DNA of 64,000 nucleotides, from NCBI GenBank assembly GCA_032718865.1, contig JALUTQ010000009.1, positions 248,001 through 312,000 on the forward strand, written 5' to 3'. Origin of the DNA: Tilletia caries. Lineage: Eukaryota > Basidiomycota > Exobasidiomycetes > Tilletiales > Tilletiaceae. Positions 45,525-56,914 of this stretch are shown one piece after another; position 1 is the first letter of the stretch; every line of letters starts with the position of its first letter. The position numbers and the translations under genes are program-made. The notes below the pieces were generated by a model. That model saw only the letters and a list, made by a program, of their open reading frames with translations. It did not search any database and was not told the DNA's origin.

Positions 45525-46311
45525 TAAGGTTGTCCCCGGAGTTGACGCGGAGCTGGGGTTTTGCGGACTCCGCACTCCTCCGACGGAGGGCTCCGCCGGA
45601 GGCGGAGCGCGGAGCTCACTTTCGAGAAATTTTTGATCTTAAAAAAGCACGGAGTCCGCTTGGAGGACTCCGCCGGAATTTGTGCGGAGGCGGAGCCCAA
45701 TCCTGGGCCTACTTGCCAAAAGTGCGGAGCGCGGAGTCGTCAAAATTGTGTGAAAATTCCGGCGGAATTTCCGCGGAATTCCGACGGAGCTGTGAGGTCA
45801 CGTGATAGTCGAAAATTAGGGTCACGTGACCTCATTTCGGGTGCGCTCCGCCGGAATTCCGCAAAATTTCCGCGGAAAGTGCGGAATTCCGAGAAAAATA
45901 GGCATCCTCGAGACACCCGCAGGGGATAAAACAGGCATCATCATCCGTTGAGAACTTCAAAATAGCACTGGAGTCAATACCGCAACAATGTCGGATGGTG
46001 AATGTATAGCTCTGAGTGTATTAGAGTCATTCTGAGAGCAACTTATACCACCACTGCGCTGCGACGGAATTCCGCGGAATTCCGAGCTCCGCATACACGG
46101 AGCACGGAGGAGCATTATGAAAACGCACAGAAAAAACGCGGAGCGCGGAGCTGGGATTTCAACTTTTGTATAATTCCGTCGGAACGCGGAGCTGGTTTTT
46201 TCCGCTCTGTCTTAGTCTGCGGAGGCGGAGCTCGCCTCAGAAAGTCAAAATTCCGGCGGAATTTGGAAGTGCGGAGGCGGAGCTCTCCGCGTTACTCCGG
46301 GGACAACCTTA
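45525..46311. mobile_element. Non-autonomous hAT-like DNA transposon, 787 bp
   Basis: Terminal inverted repeats of 18 perfect bp (TAAGGTTGTCCCCGGAGT at the left, its complement at the right) continue imperfectly into ACGCGGA. The first five bases TAAGG fit the hAT end rule YARNG, and the flanks carry an 8-bp duplication. No transposase frame exists inside, so it would have to move in trans. The interior is extraordinary: GCGGAG/CTCCGC hexamers and GGAATTCC palindromes recur more than a dozen times in both orientations, with a 12-bp inverted repeat at the centre-left. It sits between coding-like remnants of the minus-strand degenerate gene, possibly in an intron. Confidence 0.85.
45794..45833. 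repeat. Inverted repeat with CACGTG in each arm, inside the hAT-like element
   Basis: Arms of 12 bp (GAGGTCACGTGA at 45794-45805 and TCACGTGACCTC at 45822-45833) are perfect complements around a 16-nt loop. Each arm contains an E-box. Confidence 0.85.
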
Positions 46312-46471
46312 GTAGATGAGGCCAACCCAAGGCTCATACACGGCGAACCCAATCCATATATACTTACTACCGGGCAAGAGAACCAACCAAAGTCTCTTGC
46401 ACGGTCATTCTTGAAGCGGCGGCAGAGTCGTCCCATTGACTGAAAGCCGCGAGTGGTGCCGAGGTCGAGCC

Positions 46472-48513
46472 TTAGCCGAAGATCTCGACGACCATGTTGT
46501 AGGCCTTGTCGATGTCGATGTCGGCGGCAGCAACATCAGCAGCGAAGGAGGTTTCGACAGGAGCGAATACCTGTGCACCGGGGCTCGCGCACATTTCCTC
46601 TTCGACCATCTTGACGACGTCGTCGATTGCTATGCGCGTGTTGGGACCCGTAACGGCGGGCTGCACCTTCACGCTGACTTCGATGTCGATGATCTCGACC
46701 GTCGTATCGGCTGCTGCCGAGTCGTCCGATTGACCGAACGTTTCGAGTGGTGCCGAGAGGTGAGCCTTGATCTCCTTCATTTGCGTTCGAATTTTGGTGG
46801 CCAGCTCTGTCTTGGACAGACCGGACTTCGTTGAACAAGACTTGGAGTGTCCCGACGACTTGGACGATCCGAGTGGTGCCGCGATGAGGGCACCGAGTTC
46901 TCGCACCGATGCGCCGACTTGACGGCCCTTTCCATCGTGGAAATACCGGGCTCGACAGACAGAAGCTTGCCAGCGTCGTGGACGACGTCCTCTATGATGG
47001 CACCGTAGCTGGGAACGAATGTGGGCCGAATGGAGGACTTGAGAGGGGTGCGAACTCGACGGAGGCGTCGGCTTGTTGCTGGCATCTTTGTGTATGCGTC
47101 TTCCGCGACCGGCTGGACGGGGGCGACGAGCATATCGATGAGGATACCCTTGCCCTTCTTGCTGTTGAAGCTGGGCAAGTCGGTTCCCCGGTCCTCGGCA
47201 GTGTCGATGTGGATGCCCTTGGTGTACTTGATCACGTCGGCATGCTGGCCAGCAGCAGCGGCGGGAATGGGGACAGAGGTGGAGGCGGCAACAATAGCGG
47301 TGGGAACGGCTGTAGACACGGAGGCGGCCACAGCAGCCGGGACGGGGGCTTGCACGGAACGATCGACTTCGACGTCGACAATCTCCTCCGTTGCATCGAC
47401 GGCCGTCGAGCTCGAAGCACCACTTGAGGCGGTGCTGACCTGTCGGTTTCGACAGGCGAAGGCGCTGGGGAACTTTCCTTCGAGTTCGAGTTCGACCTTG
47501 ACATCGACAATCTCCTCCGTTGCATCGACGGCCGTCGAGCTCGAAGCACCACTTGAGGCGGTGCTGACCTGTCGGTTTCGACAGGCGAAGGCGCTGGGGA
47601 ACTTTACTTCGAGTTCGAGCCGGTGCGGAGGCTCAGCCGGAACGGGCTCGTCGGTGAGGGGAGGGAGAGACGGGTAAGTGCCGGCGGTGCGGATTTCGGC
47701 GATCTGTGTCAGTACCGCTGCGTTGGTCTGGGCGAGGTCGATGGTCAAGCAAGTGAACTTATTGACGGACAAGTTGTACAGGTCCGCCATTAGACGAATC
47801 GACCTGAGGTTCCGCTTGAGGTCCTCGATGTGTGCGCCGAGGCGGATGTTCTCCTCCGGACGCAAGTTGATGGCGTCCAGGGGGTTGTCGAGCGCCGGCA
47901 TGTGCTGCGCAGAGGTTCGAGCGGCCCGGTCCAGGGCTTGGACCTGGCGGGTGAACGATTTCGCCACCCCGAGCATGGCGACTTGGACGCCGACGTGGCT
48001 GTCGGTGGACATGCTGTACGAAAGAGCAAGGAAGGGGAATCAAGATCAGTCTGGGCAGACAACTTCGTCATGGCAGGGAGTGAGAATGACTTACACAATT
48101 TTTTCTCCAGGGCTGTACGTAGGCTCCGATGGATAGGGCACAGGAACGACGGAAGGCAGGGGCAGCCAAGTACCTGTGATGCGGAAATATCCGACCTGCT
48201 GCACGATGGCGCTGAATTTCTTGCTGAGGTCGACGCTCCACCGGGGGAGCTGATATGCGGCGGTGTCGTAAATCCTCTTCAGCTGATCGATGTTGTAGAC
48301 CTTGAAGTTGATCTTATGAATCTCTTCCCGGAAGAGGTCTTGCTCCTCCAGACGCAGGTTGATTGCGTAGAGAGGGTTGCAGAGAGCCGGCATGCGCTCG
48401 ACGGAGGCCTGGACGGCCTGGTCCATGGCTTGAACCTGGTTGCTGAAGCGAATTGCTAAGTCCATCATAGCGAGGGAGGCTTGGACAGTGGAAAACGAGT
48501 TAGAAAGGGACAT
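46472..48513 (-). CDS. Hypothetical protein with duplicated helical domain (one frame break)
   Basis: Exon 1 48513-48094 (ATG 48511-48513) and exon 2 from 48013, intron 48014-48093 (GTAAGT/CAG). The frame changes once between about 46960 and 46915, then ends with TAA at 46472-46474. I recognise no family. Residues 1-140 and the first about 125 of exon 2 are clearly related copies: RFSNQVQAMDQAVQASVERMPALCNPLYAINLR against SFTRQVQALDRAARTSAQHMPALDNPLDAINLR (compare in part), both ending in a TGT(W/Y)..LP motif. They look all-helical. A Ser/Val/Glu-rich middle contains a 43-aa tandem duplication. The C-terminus resembles a short acidic helical domain (EIKAHLSAPLETFGQ..). The frame break may be an assembly error or early decay. 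Confidence 0.65.
47377..47619 (-). repeat. 129-bp near-perfect tandem duplication in the hypothetical gene
   Basis: The second copy starts at 47506. The period is 43 codons, so the frame is preserved; the unit encodes FPSAFACRNRQVSTASSG followed by ASSSTAVDATEEIVDV. The copies are almost identical at DNA level, implying a recent duplication. Confidence 0.9.
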
Positions 48514-49417
48514 CTTGGATGATTAGGTTGGTTTGGGTTGGTTGATTTGGGTAGAGTATGTGTACGCTGGTGAAGCGGGGTGGGTTGGGTGTGATTGTGT
48601 TAGGTTGGGTTGGGTTGGGTTGGGTTGGGTTGAATGCTGGTTAAGCTGGTAAGATAGGGAATTGTACGGAGTACGGGGGGGAGAGAAAAAGAGGAAAGAG
48701 GAAAGGAATCGAAGGGAGAGGCCTTGTTTTGAAGGGGACGTTGAGTGAGAGACCCCCCGGCCCCGGGACGGCGAGACCCTCGATGCCGAGCCCGGTTTCT
48801 GCAGGGAAGTAGAGGTAAACATCAGTGGTCAGTGCGCAGTATGCAAGGCTGGAAAAGGGACAGAAAGCGTGAGCAGCAGGTACGATCCAGATTCCAGGTG
48901 CATGAGGTCCAAAATCGTGTCATGTCAGTGCGTCAGTGGAGCAAGTGTGCCTATGCTGCCCTGGTCCCTGCAGGATGCAGCGACATCCTCCAACGGCCGG
49001 TAAGCATGAAGGTGTACTCGAGTGTCATCTTTACATCCTGGCGCGGTCGGTGTGTGTGTGCACTTTGGGCTCAGGTCGACGATCGTCGTGGTGGAAGCCT
49101 GCACGAACTTGGAGGCATCCAGGAATGTTTGCTTGTAAAATTAATGGGTGAGTGAGTGAAGGCGACGGTTCGTTGCGCAACGATTTTGGGAAGCGAAGAA
49201 ATTTCGGAAGCGCAACACTGGGAACGATGGCGACGGCAGACCTGGTCTTGACCACGACATACATACATTTGTCTATTTGTACGCGTCGCTGTGTGGTCTG
49301 GCTGTTCTCCCCTCCCTACGGACTCCACTTGCTGAAGCTTTGTTGTTCTGATCCATCAACAGACACGCGCCCAAAATATCAGCGCATACCCGGCGCGAAC
49401 GCAACTCGATCGGAACC
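48514..49417. promoter_or_regulatory. Divergent intergenic region
   Basis: About 900 bp separate the divergent starts of the hypothetical gene (-) and the methyltransferase gene (+). Apart from the GGTTG repeat I see no gene or clear motif. Confidence 0.4.
48603..48632. repeat. (GGTTG)6 microsatellite upstream of the hypothetical gene
   Basis: Six perfect GGTTG units about 90 nt upstream of the ATG, within the presumed promoter or 5' UTR. Confidence 0.9.
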
Positions 49418-50874
49418 ATGCAGATCCAACACGCCCAGCCGCATCTCGAGAAAGGCATAAAGTACTGGGAGGGTGTCGAGGCCAGCGTCGACGGCGTTCT
49501 AGGAGGGTGAGTGCGCTTCAGCCACCAACCTCATAGCTTTCAAGAGGTGCACACTCATCCTTAGATCCCATGTCTGTCCTTCGCTGGAGCCAGGTACGGC
49601 CTCGGAACCTTGCCAGTGGTCGACAGTCTCGGCACACGCACCTTCATCCTCCGCTTGCTCTCTCACTTAGTTCTCACTCCTCCCGCAACGGAGGCGGACC
49701 CTGTCCAATGGCTCAAGGAGCGCGGTGCGGCGCGCGGACGACTTCGTTCCGAACCTAGCGCCGGCGGACTCGGTGCCCTGGGCAGGACTCGCGCTCTCGA
49801 CGTGGGCGCCGGCGTCGGTCGGGTCAGCCGTGACACCTTGCTTCCGCTCGTTGAAGAAGTGCACATGGTCGAGCCGGTGCGGAAATTCCTCGACGAGGCG
49901 AAACGGACGAGCACCACCTGGGATCAGCTGTCGTACTCGGAGCCCAAGCCGACACCTCCCAAGCCTACCACAGCAAAGGGCAAACGCAGGCCGGCGGACG
50001 ATGCGGGACGCAAGGAGCTGCGCGAGCTTGTACGCAAGGCACAAGGGCGGAAAAGCGCGTACTTCTGGGAGAACACGATGCAAAGCTTTGATCCTTCCTT
50101 TCCCAAGCCTCGTGAAGGAGCTGCTCTGTTTGATCCCACCTTCGGTCCCGAGGATGCAGCAATCGCTCAGGCGCAGCAAGAAGCTGTACAACAAGCAGAG
50201 GACGCCGCCGTAGAGGCTCCTTCTACAGAGACAGAGGCAGCGGACAGCTCCGAGCAGCAAGCTAAAAAGCGTCGGACTTCGAACAGCAACCCCCCAGACT
50301 CGAAATCCCCATCCACTCGAAACCAGTTCCGCACCATCGTCCCAGGCATATCCGTGCCGTTCGCAGACGTACCCTCCGAACTCAGGCTCAACTTAGGCGA
50401 ACAGGCGGTCAAGTACGACGTCATCTTGATCCAATGGTGTGCGCAACATCTGCGCGACAACGAGATGATCGCTTTCCTTCACCGATGTCGGGCAGCGCTC
50501 AAGACACGAGCAGAAATGCTCGGCAATAAGGAGGAACCCTCGGAGCAACCGTCGGAGACTGTGACATTGGACCCCCTCGCCGACCCCGGCTTGGACGGCG
50601 GCATCATCGTCGTCAAGGAGAACATCTGTCAGGAGGACGAGGACGGCAACGAGCGCGTTATCTGGGACGATGAGGATCACTCTATTACACGCTCTCGCAA
50701 AGCGTACGAAAGGCTGTTCGAGGAGGCTGGTATGAAGATCGTCAAGAGTGAGGTCCAGCTGGGCTTACCAGCCGAGCTTTTCGAGGTCCGCCAGTGAGTT
50801 ATCTCCTCCAGAGCGCAGGGCGAACTCAACTCACGTCTGAGGTTCTCGTTTCTTCCAGATGGGCGCTTCGGTAG
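49418..50874 (+). CDS. TAE1: Protein N-terminal (alpha-amino) methyltransferase, NTMT1/Tae1 family
   Basis: Exons 49418-49506, 49594-50793 and 50859-50874 (introns of 87 and 65 nt) give 434 aa; the last exon encodes only WALR and the stop. The family uses S-adenosylmethionine to methylate the N-terminal amine of proteins starting X-Pro-Lys, including ribosomal proteins. Diagnostic features are YWEGVEASVDGVLGGYG spanning the first splice, SAM-binding DVGAGVGRV, VEPVRKFLDEAK, IQWCAQHLRDNE, and VKENIC near the C-terminus. Homologues are about 220-250 aa. The extra length is a central, Ala/Gln/Glu-rich insertion (about residues 155-270) including a basic KKRRTS that could act in nuclear import. 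Confidence 0.93.
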
Positions 50875-51685
50875 ACGCAGTCAGTCTTGGCCGGCGTACT
50901 TGCTACCTCTTCGGTCTTCTCGCCCCGCGAACATGCCTGAGGCGGGCGGCAACCCATAATTGCAACGACATTCTCAAATCTTTTAATTCGTTTCGCGGGT
51001 GGATATTCCTTGAAAGGTGGTACAGTATGTGGGTGTAGGTGTGATGTCTGATGAGTAATAGCAGGACAACGGGGCTTTGGGATGAAGTTGGCAAGAAGCG
51101 AGGAGGGAAGACGAAAGGGAGGCCCCCAAGGACGTGTGTGATGCCCGGGGGGTGGGGATTGGGGAGGGAGGTGCTGCAAAGGTAGCAAAGCGCAAAGGAA
51201 ACAGAAGGGGAAGAAGAAGAAGAAGAGTGTTGAAGACGAAAGGAAGATTAATTGTCGACCCATTACGGGAAGGAAAAGCCTTGACGGTGGCGCAGAAAAA
51301 AAGGGATGGTCCTTCGCAGATGCAGGAAAGGGGGGAAGCTGTTGAGAAGAGGAAGAAATTGGTGGGAAAGGAACATTGCGAAGAAAATTGCAAGGGGGTT
51401 GTCGAAGTGGCATCGAAGGACCGGAGCGGTTGATCGACGAAGGGTCGCCGCGTGGAAAAAGAAGAGAATATTGTGAGGAGGCCTGTCTACGGGGAGCAGC
51501 GGAGAGAACCCCTATTATCGGCCCAGTCTCCTGAGTGGCGGCCCTTGGCTCTTGAAACCATGGACCAGCGTCATCACAGGAAGATGATGATAGGCTTCGA
51601 CGGCAAGCCGATTATATGCTGAGGACCACCGAAGTCTGGCGCCCCTCAAGTCGTGAAATCTCCTCCCCCGGAGCAAAGATTTTTT
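50875..51685. other. Convergent intergenic region
   Basis: Holds the 3' flanks of the methyltransferase (+) and zinc-finger (-) genes. Purine-rich on the plus strand at 51180-51420. No gene recognised. Confidence 0.5.
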
Positions 51686-54600
51686 CTAGTTGGACGAAGC
51701 TGGAAGCGTTGACCGATCTCGGTCGAGAAATTTGGCCGAGGGCAGTGATTTGGGCGAGAGTTCGAGGTTGGTATCCATTTGGAGGACGTCGACCGTCATC
51801 GCATTATTCAGTCCCTTCTTCCCGCCGCTGCCAAAGGCGCTAGAAGGGCGGACAAGGCCGTGATTGCCTCCTCCAACGGCGGGAGCAGTCGGGCTCATTC
51901 CGTTCGCAAGGATTGAGGAGCGCGTGGGCGACGCATTCAAAGGCACACCACTGGCTGTGGAAGGGCGTGAGCCGAGGCCAGGACCTCCTTCCGGTCCCAG
52001 CAGCGAAGCGATCGACAGCCGTTTCTCCATCGAGATGGAAACGCAACGATCGTCGGGCCCGTCATCGCTCGCGGTATCCTTGCACTTCTTTTTGAAGGAG
52101 GCATCCGTCGCACCAAACGGCTTGGCCGGCCGACTGGTTCCGTCACCGGCCGAACCGCGGCTGGAAAGCGTGAGGAGCAACCGAGCGTCATCCGCAGATC
52201 CGTCGTCGTCTTCGCCGGCCTTGCGACCAGTGGTGCCATTCTGTGCCTGATTGGCGCGGGCCGTCGTCGGCGATTGCGTCCGAGGTCGCGGTGCATGCCG
52301 CTCCGAATCTGCTTTGCTGATCGAGTCGCTATCCCGCTCGTTGTCCGCTGGCCGCTTACCGGGGAACCGCAGGGCGGGCAGCACGGTTGAAGCGTCACGA
52401 TGGAGCGCAGAAAGTGGATCTGCAGTGGGCGGCGCACTGAAGAGACTGCCCATGGATCCGAGCGGGCGACGCGAGGAAGAGGAAGGGCGATTGCTGCCCA
52501 GCGGAGGCAGAATCGGAGCAACCTCTTTACCTGCGCTCGTCACCGGAGGCGGTTGGAACATGAAGGGTGATGCTGCAGGCGGCGACGTGCGCAGGTCTGA
52601 TCCAGCCGTATTCAGGCGATGAGCCAGACCGGGGATTCGAGAACCCTGCGCACCCGTCCCGCTTGCCCCCAATTCAGTAGCAGAAGACGCCAATGCCGAA
52701 GTCATAGCACCCGAGCTCGAGCTCGGCCGCCCACGGTCGAGCGGGAACGAGTTCGAGAACATGGACAAGGACCCGACAATGGAGGCGCGCGAGCCAGTGC
52801 GACCTGAGGAAGATCCGGGAGGGAAGAAGCCCGTCGGTCCGAAGAACTTGAACGGGTCGAACGTCGACGCCGTCGTAGGTCTTTTCCCAATCGACTCCAT
52901 CGAGATACTGGGCCGGGACATCCGACGCTCGCCCAACGGCCCAACGCCGAAGTCCTTAGAACCGGTACGGATGCGGGTCCCCAACCCACCAAACACCGAC
53001 CCACTCCGCCCATCCGAGCTCAGCAGCACCTGTCGCGCAACCGAGGGCGTAAAAGGCCGACCCTGCCGCGAGCCAGAGACCGATTCCGACGTAGCCGCCA
53101 AATGCGATTCTATGCTCGGAAGCTCAGCCGCACTCGGCGCGCCACCGACACCACTGCCCGCGCTGAACGAGCCGCCAAAGAGCGAAAAGTCGCCGGGCGG
53201 AGGTAAGCCCATGAAGCCCATCATCCCCGCCGAACTGCTCGGTCGCTGCCCGAAAGGTACCACCGAGCCCAGGCCGATGCTCTGTCGTGAACTGGCAGGT
53301 CTCGAGATCGAGCCCGACGGCCGTCCCGACGCGCTCACCGGCCGGCCACGCGCGCTTCCCGGTGGGGGAGGGGTAACCGCCCTCGACATTCTCCGGTCCC
53401 CCATCCCAAGCACGCCATCATTCTGGCTCCGCATCTGAAGCGCCGAGAGCAGATTCTGATGATACGCAGCTCCGTGACTTTGACTCTTGGACCGCTCGCG
53501 AGGAATGCCCATATTGTACGGATCGTACCAGAGCCCATCCGAGCCAGCACCGAAGAACTGCGCCTGATCGTACTCATTGAACACAACTTGGGACGCATGG
53601 CCGTCCCCCGCCCCACCCGAGGGCCCCGGTCCAGCAGCCGAAGCGCCAAAAGCACCACCAGGACCAAGAGGGTCACCAAAACTGTTGTTCCGCAGCGTAG
53701 AAGCAGAAGACCAGTGCCCACCAGGCCCACCAAACGTGTGGTAGCTAGAGAGCGAGCTGAACGCGCTCTCCCGTCGGCCGGTGAAGCTATCGCTCACACC
53801 ACCGCTTCCGGACCCGCTCCCACCAGTGTAGCCACCCGACAACATAGGGTTGCCAGACGTAGTCGGTGTCGAAGTCTGCTGATTCGCAGCAGGTCCCACG
53901 CCCGGCGCCGGCGCCAGCGCCGTCGTCGTCACCGCCCCTGCCGTCACAGCTCCTTGTCCAGGCGTCGCCGTCCCAGTGGCAGTGCCAGCAGAATAAACAG
54001 GCGTTGCGGCCGAGGTGCCATTGGTGTCGAAGAACGCGAACGTCGCGGCTCCAGCCGTCGCCGCTGTCGTTGCCGTTGCCCCTGTTGCCGCTGCGTTCAG
54101 ATTAGTACCGGAGGAGGAGGCCTGACCACCTTGCTCGGTCCCCGACATCGATTCCGCACCCGGCCCTCCACTCTGCGCCGCGACGAAAGTCCCGTTCGGG
54201 AATGGTGCGGGGGACGCCTGGCTTTGCTCAACAGCAGCGGCGGGGAAGGTACCGAGATGGCCCGGCGCGCTATGCACATTCTCCGACGCACTGATGCCCT
54301 GACCCGCCTGACTAAACGGCAGATTGCTCCCATCGCTGCCATTCCTTCCGTTGACCATGAGCCCGTACTGGCCCGTCTGATGGGTCTGGTATACGTCCAT
54401 CGCGGCCGGCACAGACGGCGCTCCCATTGCGCTACTCCCCACATGCTGCAGTGATCCAAGGCCAGCCTCGGAATGCTGCTGCTGCTGTTGTTGTTGTTGT
54501 TGCAGTGTCATCGCCGGCGCTGGCTGTGACATATTCGCAGTCGCATAGCCCAAATGAGGCGTAGCCGACATCGCCGAGAGGGCAGGTGAAGCTCGCATAA

Positions 54601-56914
54601 GCATAGCAGCCTGCTGTGCTTGATGGTGTTGCTGTTGCTGGTGATGCTCCATAGGAACTTGGATCTGTAGTTGCGGTGGCTGTGTTCGATTGGGCCCACC
54701 ACCGTGCGCGCCCATACTGAGGGAAAGGAGCGACGGAATCGCCTGCCCGCCATCCGCAGCGGGCATAGACCCATTCTGCGGAGGTGGGTACAACGAGTGT
54801 TCTGATCCTCCTCCACCAGTACTACTCGCAGCTGCCGCCGCAGCCGCAGCTTTCCTCGCCTTGGACTCCTTCTTCCCCACTTTCTCAGGGACCGAAACAG
54901 CAGACGGCGAAGCACCCGCTTTCGACGACCCTTGCCTGCCCAGCGCGAAGAAGTGATCATCTCCTCCGCCAGCGCCTTCCTCTTTGACCACATAACCCGA
55001 GCCCGAGCCCGAGGCAGACCTGAATGCATGATGATCCTGCATATCCGCACCCGCCGCCGCAGCAGCCGCAGCCTCCCTCTCCTCCGGCGTCACAAGCTTG
55101 TTGGACACCTGCATATGGGCATGCTGCATCTGCGCCGCCGAGGCGGCCAGGTTCGCGTGCAACACCACAAGGTCCTGCATCATCGTCTCGTTCTTGTCTG
55201 GCGTGTCGGAGTGCACTGTCTGGGCGTGTTGGCGGAGGTTGTCGAGCCGGGAGAAGGCCTTGCCGCAATGACACGGGAACGGCCGTTCGCCGGTATGTTT
55301 TCTGAAATGAAAAGGGGGGGCGGTTGAGTTTTCAGGGAGGGGAAATGACGTGAGACATAGGGAGAATACATACCTGACATGTCTCGCCAGATGTTCACTT
55401 CTCGAGAATGTCATGTTGCAGCCTTCAAATCCGCGACATTGGAAAATAGTCACAGTCGTAATGCCGTCCGATTTTGGCGGGGTGTCGGCCGCGGCGGCAC
55501 TGGCAGCAGAGGCGGCTGCAGCTGCAGCCACAGCTGCGGCCTTCCCTTTCGTCCCGGCAGCCCCACCTGCCGCTTTACCACCTGATCCGCCCCCGCTTCC
55601 TACCGCATTCTCATGATCCGCACCATGGTTGCGCGCTTTGGCACCCGCTGCATTTTTTGCCGAAGCCGGATTGGAATTTGAACGCTCTCGCTTGACAGAG
55701 GCTGTGATGTGCGCTCCCGGGGCAGCGGAACTGGGGCCAAAGGGAAGTTTGGATGCGACGGAGTGTCGCGCCGGCGTTGAAGATGAGACGGGTGTTTGAG
55801 GAGACATTGGCTGTTGCTGGTGCTGTTGTTGTTGCTGCTGGTGCTGGGGGAATGGAGGGACAGGTGGTTGTCGGAACTGATGTGGTTGGGCTGGTGGTTG
55901 TGATGGGACTGGGGTGGAAGGAGAAGGTATCATTTGATGTTGTGGCACCTGTTGCCTATGTTGTTGCTGAACTCCATATGGGCCTGTTGCATTCATATGT
56001 TGCTGATGAGGTGGATACAGCTGAGACACGACGGGCGAGGGCTGGGCTTGATGAGGGTTATGGTGGTGTGGGTGTTGATGATGGTTTTGGTGCAGGGCAT
56101 GTAAAGGCACTCCAGATCCTTGTCCGTCCGTACCCTGGGGTATTTGATGGATGGGGGCAGGGGCGAAGTTATCAGCTGACGCGTGTTGCTGGAGGTGAAG
56201 ATGAAGATGTACCTGTGTCGAATTCGCGAGGGGATGCTGCTGCTGCTGCTGCTGCTGCTGCATGCGCAAATGCGAATTAGGTTGCATAATCGGAGGAGTG
56301 CCAACGCCAAGCATGGCTGCATGTTGGCCGGACGATGATGGTCCCGAGTGAGGAACGGATGCATACATGCCAGACTGGTGCTGGTGGGCCATGGAGACCG
56401 CCGTTGCAGGGTCGAGCATGTGTTGATGTTGCGGTAAGCCTTGAGAATAATGATGTGGCTGCTGAGGGTGCACGCTGCCGATTTGCTGCTGACCGGCGGC
56501 CATGTTGGGAGAAGGTTGGCCGAAGCGGTAGGGGGACATGGAGTCATTGAGTGATTCGACGCCTAGCATTCGCGCATTGGGGGCAGCCGGGTGGTGGTTT
56601 TGACCATCCAACGATACAGAACCTCCATGCTGGTAGGTATGCTGTTGGTGATGGTGATGCCCGTGGTGAAGCGGCTGCTGTTGCTGTTGCTGTTGCTGCT
56701 GTGGCAGGTACATGCTACCCATATTTGCTCCGTGGCCCACAAAGGTGGACTGTGGATTATGCTGTTGCTGTTGTTGGTGGTGGAGGTGATGTTGACCCAT
56801 GTGGAAGTTCGAACCCGCTGAAGAAGAGGATGCGAGAGTAGGCGCTGTTTCCTGAGCTGTGGACGAGGCTCCTTGTCCATAAGGAAAGCCCGAGACGTTA
56901 TCAGGACTGGCCAT
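51686..56914 (-). CDS. C2H2 zinc-finger transcription factor with polyQ tracts, 1738 aa
   Basis: Exon 1 56914-55374 and exon 2 55301-51686. The 72-nt intron 55302-55373 (GTATGT/CAG) lies in the finger pair. The ATG at 56912-56914 gives MASPDNV. Upstream, a likely 5' UTR intron spans 56969-57109. The first 450 residues are Gln/His/Pro-rich with several polyQ runs. Two tandem C2H2 fingers follow: [26 protein letters not shown], read in part as CRGFEGC...H...H, then the linker TGERPF and [19 protein letters not shown]. The SRSEHLARH and SRLDNLRQH helices are typical of fungal stress and nutrient regulators of the Mig1/Usv1/Com2 group. The remaining 1150 residues are Gly/Ser/Ala-rich with another polyQ and no known domain. 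Presumably nuclear; targets unknown. Confidence 0.88.
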   Translation of the reverse strand: MASPDNVSGFPYGQGASSTAQETAPTLASSSSAGSNFHMGQHHLHHQQQQQHNPQSTFVGHGANMGSMYLPQQQQQQQQQPLHHGHHHHQQHTYQHGGSVSLDGQNHHPAAPNARMLGVESLNDSMSPYRFGQPSPNMAAGQQQIGSVHPQQPHHYSQGLPQHQHMLDPATAVSMAHQHQSGMYASVPHSGPSSSGQHAAMLGVGTPPIMQPNSHLRMQQQQQQQQHPLANSTQVHLHLHLQQHASADNFAPAPIHQIPQGTDGQGSGVPLHALHQNHHQHPHHHNPHQAQPSPVVSQLYPPHQQHMNATGPYGVQQQHRQQVPQHQMIPSPSTPVPSQPPAQPHQFRQPPVPPFPQHQQQQQQHQQQPMSPQTPVSSSTPARHSVASKLPFGPSSAAPGAHITASVKRERSNSNPASAKNAAGAKARNHGADHENAVGSGGGSGGKAAGGAAGTKGKAAAVAAAAAASAASAAAADTPPKSDGITTVTIFQCRGFEGCNMTFSRSEHLARHVRYVFSLCLTSFPLPENSTAPPFHFRKHTGERPFPCHCGKAFSRLDNLRQHAQTVHSDTPDKNETMMQDLVVLHANLAASAAQMQHAHMQVSNKLVTPEEREAAAAAAAGADMQDHHAFRSASGSGSGYVVKEEGAGGGDDHFFALGRQGSSKAGASPSAVSVPEKVGKKESKARKAAAAAAAASSTGGGGSEHSLYPPPQNGSMPAADGGQAIPSLLSLSMGAHGGGPNRTQPPQLQIQVPMEHHQQQQHHQAQQAAMLMRASPALSAMSATPHLGYATANMSQPAPAMTLQQQQQQQQQHSEAGLGSLQHVGSSAMGAPSVPAAMDVYQTHQTGQYGLMVNGRNGSDGSNLPFSQAGQGISASENVHSAPGHLGTFPAAAVEQSQASPAPFPNGTFVAAQSGGPGAESMSGTEQGGQASSSGTNLNAAATGATATTAATAGAATFAFFDTNGTSAATPVYSAGTATGTATPGQGAVTAGAVTTTALAPAPGVGPAANQQTSTPTTSGNPMLSGGYTGGSGSGSGGVSDSFTGRRESAFSSLSSYHTFGGPGGHWSSASTLRNNSFGDPLGPGGAFGASAAGPGPSGGAGDGHASQVVFNEYDQAQFFGAGSDGLWYDPYNMGIPRERSKSQSHGAAYHQNLLSALQMRSQNDGVLGMGDRRMSRAVTPPPPGSARGRPVSASGRPSGSISRPASSRQSIGLGSVVPFGQRPSSSAGMMGFMGLPPPGDFSLFGGSFSAGSGVGGAPSAAELPSIESHLAATSESVSGSRQGRPFTPSVARQVLLSSDGRSGSVFGGLGTRIRTGSKDFGVGPLGERRMSRPSISMESIGKRPTTASTFDPFKFFGPTGFFPPGSSSGRTGSRASIVGSLSMFSNSFPLDRGRPSSSSGAMTSALASSATELGASGTGAQGSRIPGLAHRLNTAGSDLRTSPPAASPFMFQPPPVTSAGKEVAPILPPLGSNRPSSSSRRPLGSMGSLFSAPPTADPLSALHRDASTVLPALRFPGKRPADNERDSDSISKADSERHAPRPRTQSPTTARANQAQNGTTGRKAGEDDDGSADDARLLLTLSSRGSAGDGTSRPAKPFGATDASFKKKCKDTASDDGPDDRCVSISMEKRLSIASLLGPEGGPGLGSRPSTASGVPLNASPTRSSILANGMSPTAPAVGGGNHGLVRPSSAFGSGGKKGLNNAMTVDVLQMDTNLELSPKSLPSAKFLDRDRSTLPASSN

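Noticed and set aside
48603..48632. Interstitial telomere repeat
   Set aside because: The unit is GGTTG, not TTAGGG, and the tract is only 30 bp; it is a simple microsatellite.
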